A stretch of DNA of 64,000 bases, from contig JBQMYQ010000002.1 in NCBI GenBank assembly GCA_052173415.1, forward strand, positions 1-64,000, in the 5' to 3' direction. Position 1 is the stretch's first letter, and each line of letters starts with the position of its first letter. Under the pieces are notes generated by a model. It was given only the letters and a program-made list of their open reading frames with translations. It made no database searches and was not told the DNA's origin. Below, piece by piece: positions 1-8,198 of the stretch. Source of the stretch: Wolinella sp052173415. GTDB lineage: Bacteria > Campylobacterota > Campylobacteria > Campylobacterales > Helicobacteraceae. Both the position numbers and the translations under genes were made by a program.

Positions 1-369
1 GTTAAACATCTTCGCGACGATATATTGATAATTTTTAAAAAAGAAAAGTGAGGCAATAAGCACATACACAAGTCCCATACTGCCGAGCTTTGAAGAGTTT
101 TCCATAAATTTATCAAGGTGCTCGGAGACCACTTCGGTGTTCGTAGGCATGAGATTCCCAAGGACAAAACCACGGAGCTCCAAAATTTGCTCTTGGAAAT
201 TTGGCAAACTTGCCATGAGCGAGAAAAAAATCAACAAAAGCGGAATGAGCGCAAAAATCGTGTAAAAACTAAGGCTCGCGGCATAAAAGCTAAGCTCTGA
301 GCCAAAAAATTCAGCAAATGCTTTAATGCGAATGAGTATTTGTTGAGGCAAGATTCCCCGAATTTTCAT
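1..369 (-). CDS. YihY/BrkB-family inner membrane protein (partial)
   Basis: The gene enters the window from the left edge, so its C-terminal part is missing; about 123 N-terminal codons are visible. The translation contains the family signature AASLSFYTIFALIPLLLIFF, a long hydrophobic helix, followed by a loop and a second hydrophobic stretch (GLVYVLIASLFFF). YihY proteins are polytopic membrane proteins once called ribonuclease BN; their biochemical role is unsettled. The ATG at 369 lies two bases after the bioB stop. An in-frame ATG at 381 overlaps that stop and is an alternative start; neither has a clear ribosome-binding site. The bioB-yihY order is, as I recall, also found in H. pylori (HP1406-HP1407). 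Confidence 0.8.
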   Translation of the reverse strand, partial: MKIRGILPQQILIRIKAFAEFFGSELSFYAASLSFYTIFALIPLLLIFFSLMASLPNFQEQILELRGFVLGNLMPTNTEVVSEHLDKFMENSSKLGSMGLVYVLIASLFFFKNYQYIVAKMFN

Positions 370-371
370 GA

Positions 372-1211
372 CTAATGACATGTTGTGGCTATCTCCAATC
401 CATACGAACGAATCATCGCTATATCTTCACTAGGCGTATTTCCCTTTGTCGTGAGATAATCGCCCAGCACCACGGCATTGATCCCCGCGTCAAAAAGCGG
501 CTTCTGGTCCTTACCAAACACCCTCTCGCGCCCGCCTGCGCTCATGAGCCTAGCCTCAGGCAGATATTCCCTCGCCATACGCACACACTCTAACGCCTCT
601 TCCCTGCTCATCACATCGACATCAAGGGGCAATGCCTCGTTAGGAATGTAGAAATTGATCGGCGAAGTATGCGGCTTTAGTGTCGCAAGTGCGCAAAAAA
701 ACTCTCGTCGTTCGCTCCAGCTCTCACCCACGCCAAAAATCCCCCCTACACACAATCCTAATCCCACGCTAGCGGCGTATTCACACGTCGCATATCGCTC
801 TTCCCATGTATGCGTCGTGCAGATTTTATCAAAATAGCTCTTCGCCGTCTCAAGATTGTGATTGTAGCTATCAACGCCATTTTTCTTAAGCTCTGCCAAA
901 GATTCCCTATCCGCACTTCCACAACAGGCGATTAGATGCACTTCTTGCCACGATTCCTTAATCGCACGTGCGGCTTCTGAAATATACGCCACCTTGCGGG
1001 AATCTAACGACCTCCCCGCAGTTACGAGGCAAAATCCAAGCGCACCCGCCTGCCTTACCCGCCTTGCCTCACTCAAAATATCCTCTAAATTTTTCTGACG
1101 ATATTTGGTAATATCCGCGCCATATTTCGCACTCTGCGTGCAATACGCACAATCCTCAGCGCACCCGCCACTGCTCACATTACAGATCGAGCATAAAAAA
1201 ATCCCACTCAT
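372..1211 (-). CDS. bioB: Biotin synthase
   Basis: A radical-SAM enzyme that inserts sulfur into dethiobiotin, the last step of biotin synthesis. The 4Fe-4S/SAM motif is C-x3-C-x2-C in GGCAEDCAYCTQS near residue 20; the conserved segments YNHNLET and GIFGVGE follow, and the product is 279 residues, the normal family size. The start at 1211 was chosen because its ATGA overlaps the topA stop and gives the compact N-terminus MSGIFLCSICNVSSGGC; a longer in-frame start at 1244 would lie inside topA. Together with a BioV-type esterase at 11804-12313 and BirA at 30287-30940 it covers three separate points of biotin synthesis and use in this window. Confidence 0.95.
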   Translation of the reverse strand: MSGIFLCSICNVSSGGCAEDCAYCTQSAKYGADITKYRQKNLEDILSEARRVRQAGALGFCLVTAGRSLDSRKVAYISEAARAIKESWQEVHLIACCGSADRESLAELKKNGVDSYNHNLETAKSYFDKICTTHTWEERYATCEYAASVGLGLCVGGIFGVGESWSERREFFCALATLKPHTSPINFYIPNEALPLDVDVMSREEALECVRMAREYLPEARLMSAGGRERVFGKDQKPLFDAGINAVVLGDYLTTKGNTPSEDIAMIRSYGLEIATTCH

Positions 1212-3415
1212 TTCGCCTCTTTTACCTCCACTCTTTCCTTGCAATCAATGCACTCCAAGACCTCTTTTTTGCGATACATACGCTTTGCCATCACTCCGCC
1301 ACACTTATCGCATTTCGCACTGGTGGGCTCATGCGCACTTATGAATTTGCACTTCGGATAATTTGCGCAACCATAAAAAGTCCCTCGACGCGAGCTACGT
1401 TCTACAATCTCACCACCACATTTGGGGCAGGGAATCTCCAAAACCTTTTTAGGACGCGCGCTACTTTTGAGTGATTTGGTGTTTCTGCACTCGGGATAGC
1501 CGCTGCATGCGAGGAATTCGCCATTTCGCCCACGCTTTTTCACCATAGGTTTGCCACATTTTTCACACACCTCATCACTTGCCTCATTGAGCCTGCTATC
1601 TTCGTTTGGCTTAATATATTTACACTTCGGATAACCGCTACATGCGATGAATTCGCCATATCGACTTTTGCGCCTCACAAGCTCCAAGCCGCATTTGGGG
1701 CAGAATTCCCCCGTGGGGATCATCATCTTCTGACTCGCGATATTTTTCTTACCCAGCGCGATTTTCTCATCAAATTTTTTATAAAACTCCCACAACACGC
1801 CCTGCCACTCTTTTTTCGCTTCGGCTATCTCATCGAGCTCCTCTTCCAAGCTCGCCGTAAAGTGAGAATCGACAATCTCATTGAAATGCACTTCCAGCAT
1901 CTCGATTACCTGAAATGCCACCTCCTGCGGAGCAATCTGCTTTTTCTCAATCGTAATATATTCGCGGCTTGCAAGCAGAGAAATTGTCGGTGCATACGTC
2001 GATGGACGCCCGATTCCTAGACTTTCCATCGTTTTAATGATGGACGCTTCAGAATAGCGTGCAGGAGGCTCGGTCTCATGACGCTCACATTCGCATTTTT
2101 GGATCTTGAGTGCCTCATCGCTTTTGAGTGCGGGCAAGAGTTTGTCCTTATCCTCACTCCCAAGCACACGATAAAAGCCATCAAAAACAAGCTTACGCCC
2201 GCTGGCTTTGAATATTCCCTCTTTTGAAGCGATGAAAATATTTTGCAACTCAAACTCCGCGTCATTCATCTGCGAAGCGAGGAATCGATTGTAAATAAGC
2301 GTGTAGAGCTTGAGTTCATCGCCTTTGAGATATTGCGCCGCAAGATGAGGCGTGAAGTCCATCAGCGTCGGGCGTATCGCCTCGTGTGCCTCTTGCGCGC
2401 TCTTATTTTTTGTAGTGTAGATTTTTGCTTTGGCGGGCAAATATTCCACACCAAAATCCGCCTTGATATGCTCCCTAGCCGCGCTTTGCGCCTCCTTAGC
2501 GATATTCAGGGAATCGGTTCTCATATAGGTAATCACCCCCATAATTCCCTTGTGTGTCATCACTCCCTCATAGAGCTTCTGTGCGGTGCTCATCGTGCGT
2601 GAAGGCGAGAATCCAAGCAGCGAGTTCGCACTCTGCTGAAGTGTAGAGGTCATAAAAGGCGGGGGCGCGGAGACTTTGCGGTGTTTGTTCTCTATCTCCT
2701 TGATACGCCACGATTCCTTGGACAAAACCGCCACCATCGCTTTTGCCTCTTTTTCATTTTGAAGCGTAAGTTTCTCTACTTTTGCGCCCTGATATTCGAT
2801 GAGCTCTGCCTCGATTCCCCGCTCAAAGAGCGCGGGGATTCTGTAATAGACAATCGGCACAAACGCCCGTATTTCGCGCTCCCTATCGACAATAATCTTA
2901 AGCGCGCTACTCTGCACCCGCCCGGCACTCAAGCCTTTTTGGATTTTGGACGCGATGAGCGGCGAGAGACGATAGCCCACGATACGATCAAGGAGTCGGC
3001 GCGCCTGTTGGGCATTGACCATATCCATATTAATCGCGCGCGGGGTCTCTAACGCATGCTTAATTGCACCTTTAGTGATCTCGTGAAAAACGATTCGTGG
3101 CAGACTCAAAGGGTCTTTATCAATCGCGCAGGAGATGTGATAGCCAATCGCCTCGCCTTCGCGATCCTCATCAGTCGCGATATAGATGTGCTGAGCCTTT
3201 TTTGCAAGCGACTTTATCTCTTTAAGGATTGCTTCGTGAGCCTTTTCTATCTTGTAATCGGGAATAAACGTGCCCTCCTCAATCTTAATCCCGAAGCTGT
3301 GCTTTGGAAGATCGCGAATATGCCCTTTGGAAGCGATGACCTCATAGTCGCTACCTAGAAAATTCTTAATTGTTTTTGCTTTAGTTGGAGATTCCACGAT
3401 GATTAAACTTTTCAA
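1208..3415 (-). CDS. topA: DNA topoisomerase I
   Basis: Type IA topoisomerase of 735 residues that relaxes negative supercoils. The Toprim domain opens with IIVESPTKAKTIKNFLG and carries the acidic motif ATDEDREGEAIGYH. The active-site tyrosine lies in GVITYMRTDS (about residue 297). The C-terminus has four Cys4 zinc-ribbon units, starting at CPKCGLELV, CEKCGKPMV, CPKCGGEIV and CDKCGGVMA. The start codon appears to be TTG at 3415 with an AAGGGC Shine-Dalgarno a few bases upstream. Its stop overlaps the bioB start. In H. pylori topA neighbours the flagellin gene flaB; here a flagellin also sits next to it, divergently. Confidence 0.97.
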   Translation of the reverse strand: MKSLIIVESPTKAKTIKNFLGSDYEVIASKGHIRDLPKHSFGIKIEEGTFIPDYKIEKAHEAILKEIKSLAKKAQHIYIATDEDREGEAIGYHISCAIDKDPLSLPRIVFHEITKGAIKHALETPRAINMDMVNAQQARRLLDRIVGYRLSPLIASKIQKGLSAGRVQSSALKIIVDREREIRAFVPIVYYRIPALFERGIEAELIEYQGAKVEKLTLQNEKEAKAMVAVLSKESWRIKEIENKHRKVSAPPPFMTSTLQQSANSLLGFSPSRTMSTAQKLYEGVMTHKGIMGVITYMRTDSLNIAKEAQSAAREHIKADFGVEYLPAKAKIYTTKNKSAQEAHEAIRPTLMDFTPHLAAQYLKGDELKLYTLIYNRFLASQMNDAEFELQNIFIASKEGIFKASGRKLVFDGFYRVLGSEDKDKLLPALKSDEALKIQKCECERHETEPPARYSEASIIKTMESLGIGRPSTYAPTISLLASREYITIEKKQIAPQEVAFQVIEMLEVHFNEIVDSHFTASLEEELDEIAEAKKEWQGVLWEFYKKFDEKIALGKKNIASQKMMIPTGEFCPKCGLELVRRKSRYGEFIACSGYPKCKYIKPNEDSRLNEASDEVCEKCGKPMVKKRGRNGEFLACSGYPECRNTKSLKSSARPKKVLEIPCPKCGGEIVERSSRRGTFYGCANYPKCKFISAHEPTSAKCDKCGGVMAKRMYRKKEVLECIDCKERVEVKEAK

Positions 3416-3491
3416 ACATTGCCCTTCTTAATTATATATAGGAAGCATACGGGGGTTTCCAAAGAGCGAAATTCTATCACAAAAAATTTTC

Positions 3492-3518
3492 TAAACTTTT
3501 TTGGAGAATTGGCGATAT
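3492..3518 (+). promoter_or_regulatory. Sigma-28 (FliA) promoter of the flagellin gene
   Basis: TAAA at 3492-3495 and GGCGATAT at 3511-3518 are separated by exactly 15 bases, matching the sigma-28 pattern TAAA-N15-GCCGATAA. It lies 50 bases upstream of the flagellin start, which has a strong AAGGAG site at 3556-3561. I looked for a sigma-54 GG-N10-GC element in the same spacer and found none. Confidence 0.8.
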
Positions 3519-3567
3519 AGCTCTCAAGAAGCAAGGATGCTTCAAGCAAATAAAAAAGGAGTTTACC

Positions 3568-5052
3568 ATGGCATTTCAGATTAACACCAACATCAGCGCG
3601 CTTAACGCACATGCGCAGAGCACATTCACAGATATGGGTCTTCGCAACTCACTAGAGAAGCTAAGCTCAGGTTTGAGAATCAACAAAGCGGCAGATGACT
3701 CTTCAGGTATGGCGATCGCCGACTCACTAAGGACACAAGCAAGCTCGCTTGGTCAAGCAATCCGAAACACCAACGATGGTATCGGTATCATTCAGATTGC
3801 CGATAAAGCGATGGACGAGCAACTTAAGATTCTTAATACTATTAAGACAAAAGCGGTTCAAGCGGCACAAGACGGTCAAACAACCGCAAGTAGGAAAGCA
3901 ATCCAAGCAGACATCAACCGCCTCATCGAAGGTCTTGATAACATCGCTGCTACGACTAGCTACAACGGTCAGACACTTCTTGCAGGTTCTTTTACTAACC
4001 GAGAATTCCAAGTCGGTGCGTATTCTAACCAAACTATCAAAATGTCCGTAGGACCCACAAGCTCCGATAAAATCGGACAAGTCCGACTCGAGACTGGTAA
4101 AGCAATCTCTGCTTCAGGCAAAGTTACGATGAAATTCTCGGCTCTTGATGGCGGAAAATCTCAAATCCTTGAGAGTGTCGTCCTCTCCATGTCTGCGGGG
4201 ACAGGTCTTGGTGCGCTTGCGGAGGTCATCAATAAAAACTCCGATAGACTCAACGTCCGAGCATCTTATGTCGTCCAAACGACTGGTAGTACGGCGATTA
4301 GTGGTGGAACCGTCGAGAATCTGACCATCAACGGTGTGAAGATCGGAACTGTCAATGATGTCCGCGCAAACGACTCTGATGGTCGATTAATCGCTGCGAT
4401 TAACGCGGTTTCTGACCAGACTGGTGTCGTAGCATCCGTTGATGCTCAAGGTCGATTAAACCTCACAAGTGCCGATGGTCGGGGAATCCATGTATCTGCC
4501 GGTGGTGCGAGCATGGGTAAACTTAAACAAGGATTCAATGGTGGTCGCTTGACTCTTACACGACTTGATGCACGAGATATTGCTGTATCTGGTGCAGGAA
4601 TCGGGACAGTAGGATTCGGACAAGTGAGCTCAACTGCGCAGGCAACTGTAAACCTACGAGAGGTTAGAGGTCAGTTCAATCAGAACGTCGCTTCTGCCTC
4701 TGGTGCGAACGCAAACAGTGTCATCGCATCAGGTAACGCTAATGGAATGGGTTCAGGTGTAACCACACTAAGAGGTGCGATGGTGGTCATGAATATCGCG
4801 GAATCTGCGATTGCGATGCTTGATAAAATCCGAGCAGACATCGGTTCTGTCCAAGGTCAAATGACAAGCACAATGAACAACATCACCATCACTCAGGTCA
4901 ACGTCCAAGCAGCGGAATCTAACATTCGCGAAGTGGACTTTGCAGCAGAGAGCTCAACTTATAGCAAGCTAAATATCCTCGCGCAAGCAGGAAGCTACGC
5001 TATGAGCCAATCAAATGCCTCTCAGCAAAATATCCTAAGACTTCTTCAGTAG
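3568..5052 (+). CDS. flaA: Flagellin (FlaA-type major filament protein)
   Basis: Structural subunit of the flagellar filament, exported by the flagellar type III system. The N-terminal D0/D1 segment (MAFQINTNISALNAHAQS, then LSSGLRINKAADDSSGMAIA) and the C-terminal segment (NILAQAGSYAMSQSNASQQN, ILRLLQ) are diagnostic. At 494 residues it is slightly shorter than the roughly 510 of Helicobacter FlaA/FlaB, the difference being in the variable centre. The D1 region that activates TLR5 in enterobacteria carries the epsilonproteobacterial-type sequence (LKILNTIKTKAVQAAQ). The sigma-28 promoter and nearby magIII resemble the H. pylori flaA locus, whereas adjacency to topA resembles flaB, so the paralogue assignment is inferred. 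Confidence 0.93.
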   Translation: MAFQINTNISALNAHAQSTFTDMGLRNSLEKLSSGLRINKAADDSSGMAIADSLRTQASSLGQAIRNTNDGIGIIQIADKAMDEQLKILNTIKTKAVQAAQDGQTTASRKAIQADINRLIEGLDNIAATTSYNGQTLLAGSFTNREFQVGAYSNQTIKMSVGPTSSDKIGQVRLETGKAISASGKVTMKFSALDGGKSQILESVVLSMSAGTGLGALAEVINKNSDRLNVRASYVVQTTGSTAISGGTVENLTINGVKIGTVNDVRANDSDGRLIAAINAVSDQTGVVASVDAQGRLNLTSADGRGIHVSAGGASMGKLKQGFNGGRLTLTRLDARDIAVSGAGIGTVGFGQVSSTAQATVNLREVRGQFNQNVASASGANANSVIASGNANGMGSGVTTLRGAMVVMNIAESAIAMLDKIRADIGSVQGQMTSTMNNITITQVNVQAAESNIREVDFAAESSTYSKLNILAQAGSYAMSQSNASQQNILRLLQ

Positions 5053-5094
5053 TTTCAGGAAGCTCCCAAGCCCTCTTTTGGGGCTTTGGGAAAC
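5052..5094 (+). terminator. Flagellin transcription terminator
   Basis: A GC-rich hairpin follows the flagellin stop: AAGCCC (5068-5073) pairs with GGGCTT (5081-5086), extended by CCC/GGG and an outer GTTTC/GAAAC pair. A T-run is weak. It separates flagellin from the convergent gene whose stop is at 5099. Confidence 0.65.
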
Positions 5095-5098
5095 TCCT

Positions 5099-5848
5099 CT
5101 ACTCCACCATAAAACTTAGTGTCGTATGGTCGTTATTAATCTCGCAATCTTTATCCCCACTATCTGTATCGACGGTGCTTTTTAGATACCACAATCCTGC
5201 CTTCAGTGCTTTAAACTCAAATTCGCCATTAAGATCGCTCATCGCATAAAACGCTTGTGACATCTCACTCGTCGCATATCCACCAAAGCTACCGAAAATC
5301 TTCGCCTGTTTTAAAGGCTTGCCATCGCGCAGGATTTTAAACTTGACTGTCGTATCAACCTTAATCGTGCTACTCATAGGGACAATCTCCAACCCCTTTC
5401 CAAGCGGCTTAGTAACAAAATCATCACTACTTCCGTCAATATGCACAATTGCTTTACCTAGCATAGTCGTAACACCACAATACTCAACATCAGAGAGATC
5501 CTTTCGCGTCTTTCTCATATGCCACTTTCCATCAGTCTGCTTCACCCATGCCGTAGGCTTATAGGTCGCGAGTAAGATATAGCTACCCTTTTTTAAAGTT
5601 TTGCCCTCAAAGTTGTAAGATTCCCCGCCTTTGCTATTGTTTAGCACCACTTTGCCCTCTTTACCAATTATGCTCATGGGTTCAAAAATGGAGAGCCGTT
5701 CAGGCGCAATGGCCTCAGGAATCGGGAAATTATGCCCATAAATCATCTCTGCCTTAAACTTCCCGCCCTCATTTTTACCCACACTAAAAAGATTATGCGC
5801 AAAAAGCGGAAGTGTAGCTAACGCCAAGATAGGAATCGTTCGTCTCAT
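5099..5848 (-). CDS. DUF4198 (NikK/nickel-uptake-component type) periplasmic protein
   Basis: Secreted protein of 249 residues with a clear signal peptide (MRRTIPILALATLPLFAHN). The body resembles DUF4198 proteins, periplasmic beta-rich proteins often linked to nickel or cobalt uptake: conserved-looking segments are EMIYGHNFPIPEAI near the N-terminus and a C-terminal transthyretin-like part (AKIFGSFGGYATSE, DLNGEFEFKALKAGLWYLK). The start at 5848 is set by AGGAG seven bases upstream; longer in-frame starts would run into the divergent gene. There is no transporter gene beside it, so the metal role is a family inference only. Confidence 0.75.
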   Translation of the reverse strand: MRRTIPILALATLPLFAHNLFSVGKNEGGKFKAEMIYGHNFPIPEAIAPERLSIFEPMSIIGKEGKVVLNNSKGGESYNFEGKTLKKGSYILLATYKPTAWVKQTDGKWHMRKTRKDLSDVEYCGVTTMLGKAIVHIDGSSDDFVTKPLGKGLEIVPMSSTIKVDTTVKFKILRDGKPLKQAKIFGSFGGYATSEMSQAFYAMSDLNGEFEFKALKAGLWYLKSTVDTDSGDKDCEINNDHTTLSFMVE

Positions 5849-5907
5849 GTTTTCTCCTCTAATTATAAAAATGGCTATTATTATATCTAATCCCTTCGGT
5901 TTACTGC

Positions 5908-5913
5908 TACAAT
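5908..5913 (+). promoter_or_regulatory. Possible -10 box very close to a start codon
   Basis: TACAAT lies only seven bases before the ATG at 5920. If it is the real -10 element the transcript would be nearly leaderless. The divergent gene has TATAAT-like boxes on the other strand in the same 71-bp spacer. Confidence 0.35.
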
Positions 5914-5919
5914 TACGCC

Positions 5920-7557
5920 ATGAGCACTCAAAATTCATCACTAGAAGACGCCCTAAACCTAGCCACAGATCTCTATGCAAGGGGTGATTTTTTAAATTCC
6001 CTCTCACTCTGCTCGCAGATTCTTGCGCAGATTCCCGCGCATGCACCATCATGGAATCTCGCAGGGTTAAACGCCATCTCCCTCGCACTTTATGACAAGG
6101 CGATCTCTTATTTCAGTGAAGCCTATACGCACGCACAAGAGCCAAGTTTCCTAAGCAATCTCGCCGAAGCCCATCGCAAAGCGGGGAATCTTAGCGAATC
6201 GCGCGATATTTTAGAGCGATTATGTGCGCACGATTCCCGCAATGGCACATTTGCTTTCAATCTTGCGCGCACATTGCAAGATCTAGGCGAAATCGAGCTT
6301 GCGCAAGAATCCTACACAAGGGCTTTAGAGCTTGATCCAAAAGATTGCGACGCGCTGTTTAATCTCGCAAATCTGCTCGCCGCACAAAAGCCGCGCGATT
6401 CCCTACCGCTCTACCAAAGAGCACACGAGCTGGGCGATTTACGCGCTACGCACAATCTTGCGCATACACTTGCGCAGTTGGGTGAAATTGAAGAATCGCT
6501 CGCACTTTATGAGCTACTTTTGGCGAAATCTGCAGAAAATCACGAGCTTCATTTTAACTATGCCAACACACTTGCGCGCGCGAAACGATACACAGAAGCC
6601 CTCACGCACTACACTCGCGCCTGCACACTCGCGCCTGCGATTCCCGCCTATAGGCTCAATTTAGCCTTTTTGTATCTAAAACTTAACGATCTTGCGCAGG
6701 GTCTGCCTCTGTATGAATCGCGTCGCGAACTCCTAGCGGAGTCAAATATTGCAGGGGCGAATATCGCGCATGTATGGCGCGAGGATTCCCCTGTAGTGCG
6801 TGAGGAAGCACTGAAAAATATGCGCGTTTTGGTCTTTTGCGAGCAGGGTTTTGGCGATACGCTGATGTTTGCGCGATTCCTGCCTTTGTTAAAATCCAAA
6901 GTCAAAGAGCTACTATTTTTCCCACAAAACGCGCTCGCGCCACTTTTTAAAGAGGCTTTAAAAACTCTTCCGCAAGCTTATGATCTCGCCCTGCCCCTCC
7001 CCTCGCTCCCGCTTTTTTTAAAAACAGAGGCGATTCCCGCGCCTTATATTGATGAACTTTTGAGCAATTCCCTGTGGGAAGCATTGAAGGCGCGGCAAAA
7101 TAAAACCTCATCGCCCTGCCCAAAAATCGGCTTTATCTATGCGAGCCATTCGCAATTTCCCCAAAGTGCGCAAAAATCCATCGACCCAAAAATGCTCCTA
7201 AATGCGCTCGCACCGCTAGGTTTTGAGCTCTATTCGCTTCAATTTGAGGGAATCGCCAAAGAATTATGCGAAGAATTTGACGTGCAAGATGCGCCGTGTC
7301 GCGACTTTCTAAGCCTCGCACAAAGAGCACTTGAGATGGATTTTCTCATTTCGGTTGATACGGCATTTGCTCATTTAATGGGAATCCTAAACCTCCGCGG
7401 GGCAGTTTTATTAAAAAGAGACGCGGATTGGCGTTGGGGAGATGGAATAAGCTCATCATGGTATCCGCACCTAAAGCTTTTGCGCCAGCAAGATTCTTGG
7501 GAATCGCCCCTAAAAGAGCTCGCAAACTACCTCAAGAAGGAGTATCCATGCGGATAG
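5920..7557 (+). CDS. TPR protein with glycosyltransferase-like C-terminal domain
   Basis: A 545-residue protein with two parts. Residues about 1-270 are tandem tetratricopeptide repeats (recurrent A..YxxAL.LxP patterns such as AQESYTRALELDPKD and YTEALTHYTRACTLAP). Residues about 300-540 resemble the C-terminal half of GT-B glycosyltransferases of the GT41/GT9 type seen in TPR-glycosyltransferase fusions: VLVFCEQGFGDTLMFARFLP, then ISVDTAFAHLMGIL and WRWGDGISSSWYPHLKLLRQ. It carries no signal peptide, so it should be cytoplasmic. It sits between flagellin and magIII, and flagellins of this group are glycosylated, but a link to flagellin is only suggested by position. Its last ten bases overlap the magIII start. 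Confidence 0.75.
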   Translation: MSTQNSSLEDALNLATDLYARGDFLNSLSLCSQILAQIPAHAPSWNLAGLNAISLALYDKAISYFSEAYTHAQEPSFLSNLAEAHRKAGNLSESRDILERLCAHDSRNGTFAFNLARTLQDLGEIELAQESYTRALELDPKDCDALFNLANLLAAQKPRDSLPLYQRAHELGDLRATHNLAHTLAQLGEIEESLALYELLLAKSAENHELHFNYANTLARAKRYTEALTHYTRACTLAPAIPAYRLNLAFLYLKLNDLAQGLPLYESRRELLAESNIAGANIAHVWREDSPVVREEALKNMRVLVFCEQGFGDTLMFARFLPLLKSKVKELLFFPQNALAPLFKEALKTLPQAYDLALPLPSLPLFLKTEAIPAPYIDELLSNSLWEALKARQNKTSSPCPKIGFIYASHSQFPQSAQKSIDPKMLLNALAPLGFELYSLQFEGIAKELCEEFDVQDAPCRDFLSLAQRALEMDFLISVDTAFAHLMGILNLRGAVLLKRDADWRWGDGISSSWYPHLKLLRQQDSWESPLKELANYLKKEYPCG

Positions 7558-8189
7558 AAAATAGCTTTGAGCTTCTCGCTTTTCTCAAAAGCCAAGGCTA
7601 TCTTAAAAATCCCCCTCATGAGCTGTGGTGGCCAAATGGCGGGAGTTTTGAAGTGATTGTCGGGGCGATTTTGGTGCAAAATAGCCACTGGGAATCTGTG
7701 GAGCGCGCTCTTGGGCGCTTAAAGGAATCAGAGCTACTTTGCCCAAATGCTCTGGCAAATATTGATACAATCAAGCTCGCAGAGCTCATCAAAGATGTAG
7801 GGCTCTATAAAACAAAAGCCACACGTTTAAGGCTATTTTGCGAACATTTAACGGCGAGTTTTGGTGATTTTGAAAATTTTTGCGAAAATGTAAGTCGCGA
7901 ATGGCTACTCAAACAGAAGGGAATCGGTCCTGAGAGCTGCGATAGTATCCTCTGTTACGCCTGTTTGCGCGATGAGATGGTCGCGAGCCGATATGCCTAC
8001 AAGCTCCTATGCTCCTTTGGTTATGAGCTCGCGGAATACGTGGAGCTAAAAGAGTGGCTAGAGGCGGGAATCTACGCACATTTGGATGAAATTCATGAAC
8101 TTTATGGTTATGCGATTCCTCTGCACAAGATTTTCGCTCGATTCCATGGGAAGATCGTCGAATACGGCAAAAATCACAATAAAAAATAA
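7548..8189 (+). CDS. magIII: MagIII-type 3-methyladenine DNA glycosylase homologue with altered catalytic residue
   Basis: Member of the helix-hairpin-helix glycosylase superfamily, 213 residues against about 218 in H. pylori MagIII (HP0602). WWPN and LVQNSHWESV match the substrate-pocket region, and the hairpin reads LLKQKGIGPES. No 4Fe-4S cysteine cluster follows, as in MagIII and unlike endonuclease III. Aligned without gaps to my recollection of HP0602, the catalytic Asp150 position is Ser147 here (EMVASRYAY against VMVVDKYSY), while the carbamylated lysine is kept (ARFHGKIVE, Lys202). The ATG at 7548 has a perfect AAGGAG and overlaps the previous gene. Base-excision activity is therefore doubtful. 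Confidence 0.85.
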   Translation: MRIENSFELLAFLKSQGYLKNPPHELWWPNGGSFEVIVGAILVQNSHWESVERALGRLKESELLCPNALANIDTIKLAELIKDVGLYKTKATRLRLFCEHLTASFGDFENFCENVSREWLLKQKGIGPESCDSILCYACLRDEMVASRYAYKLLCSFGYELAEYVELKEWLEAGIYAHLDEIHELYGYAIPLHKIFARFHGKIVEYGKNHNKK

Positions 8190-8198
8190 GGAATGCTT

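Noticed and set aside
3416..3567. Sigma-54 promoter for the flagellin gene, as for H. pylori flaB
   Set aside because: No GG-N10-GC pair with the flanking TGGCAC/TTGC pattern is present; the sigma-28 match with exact 15-base spacing explains the region.
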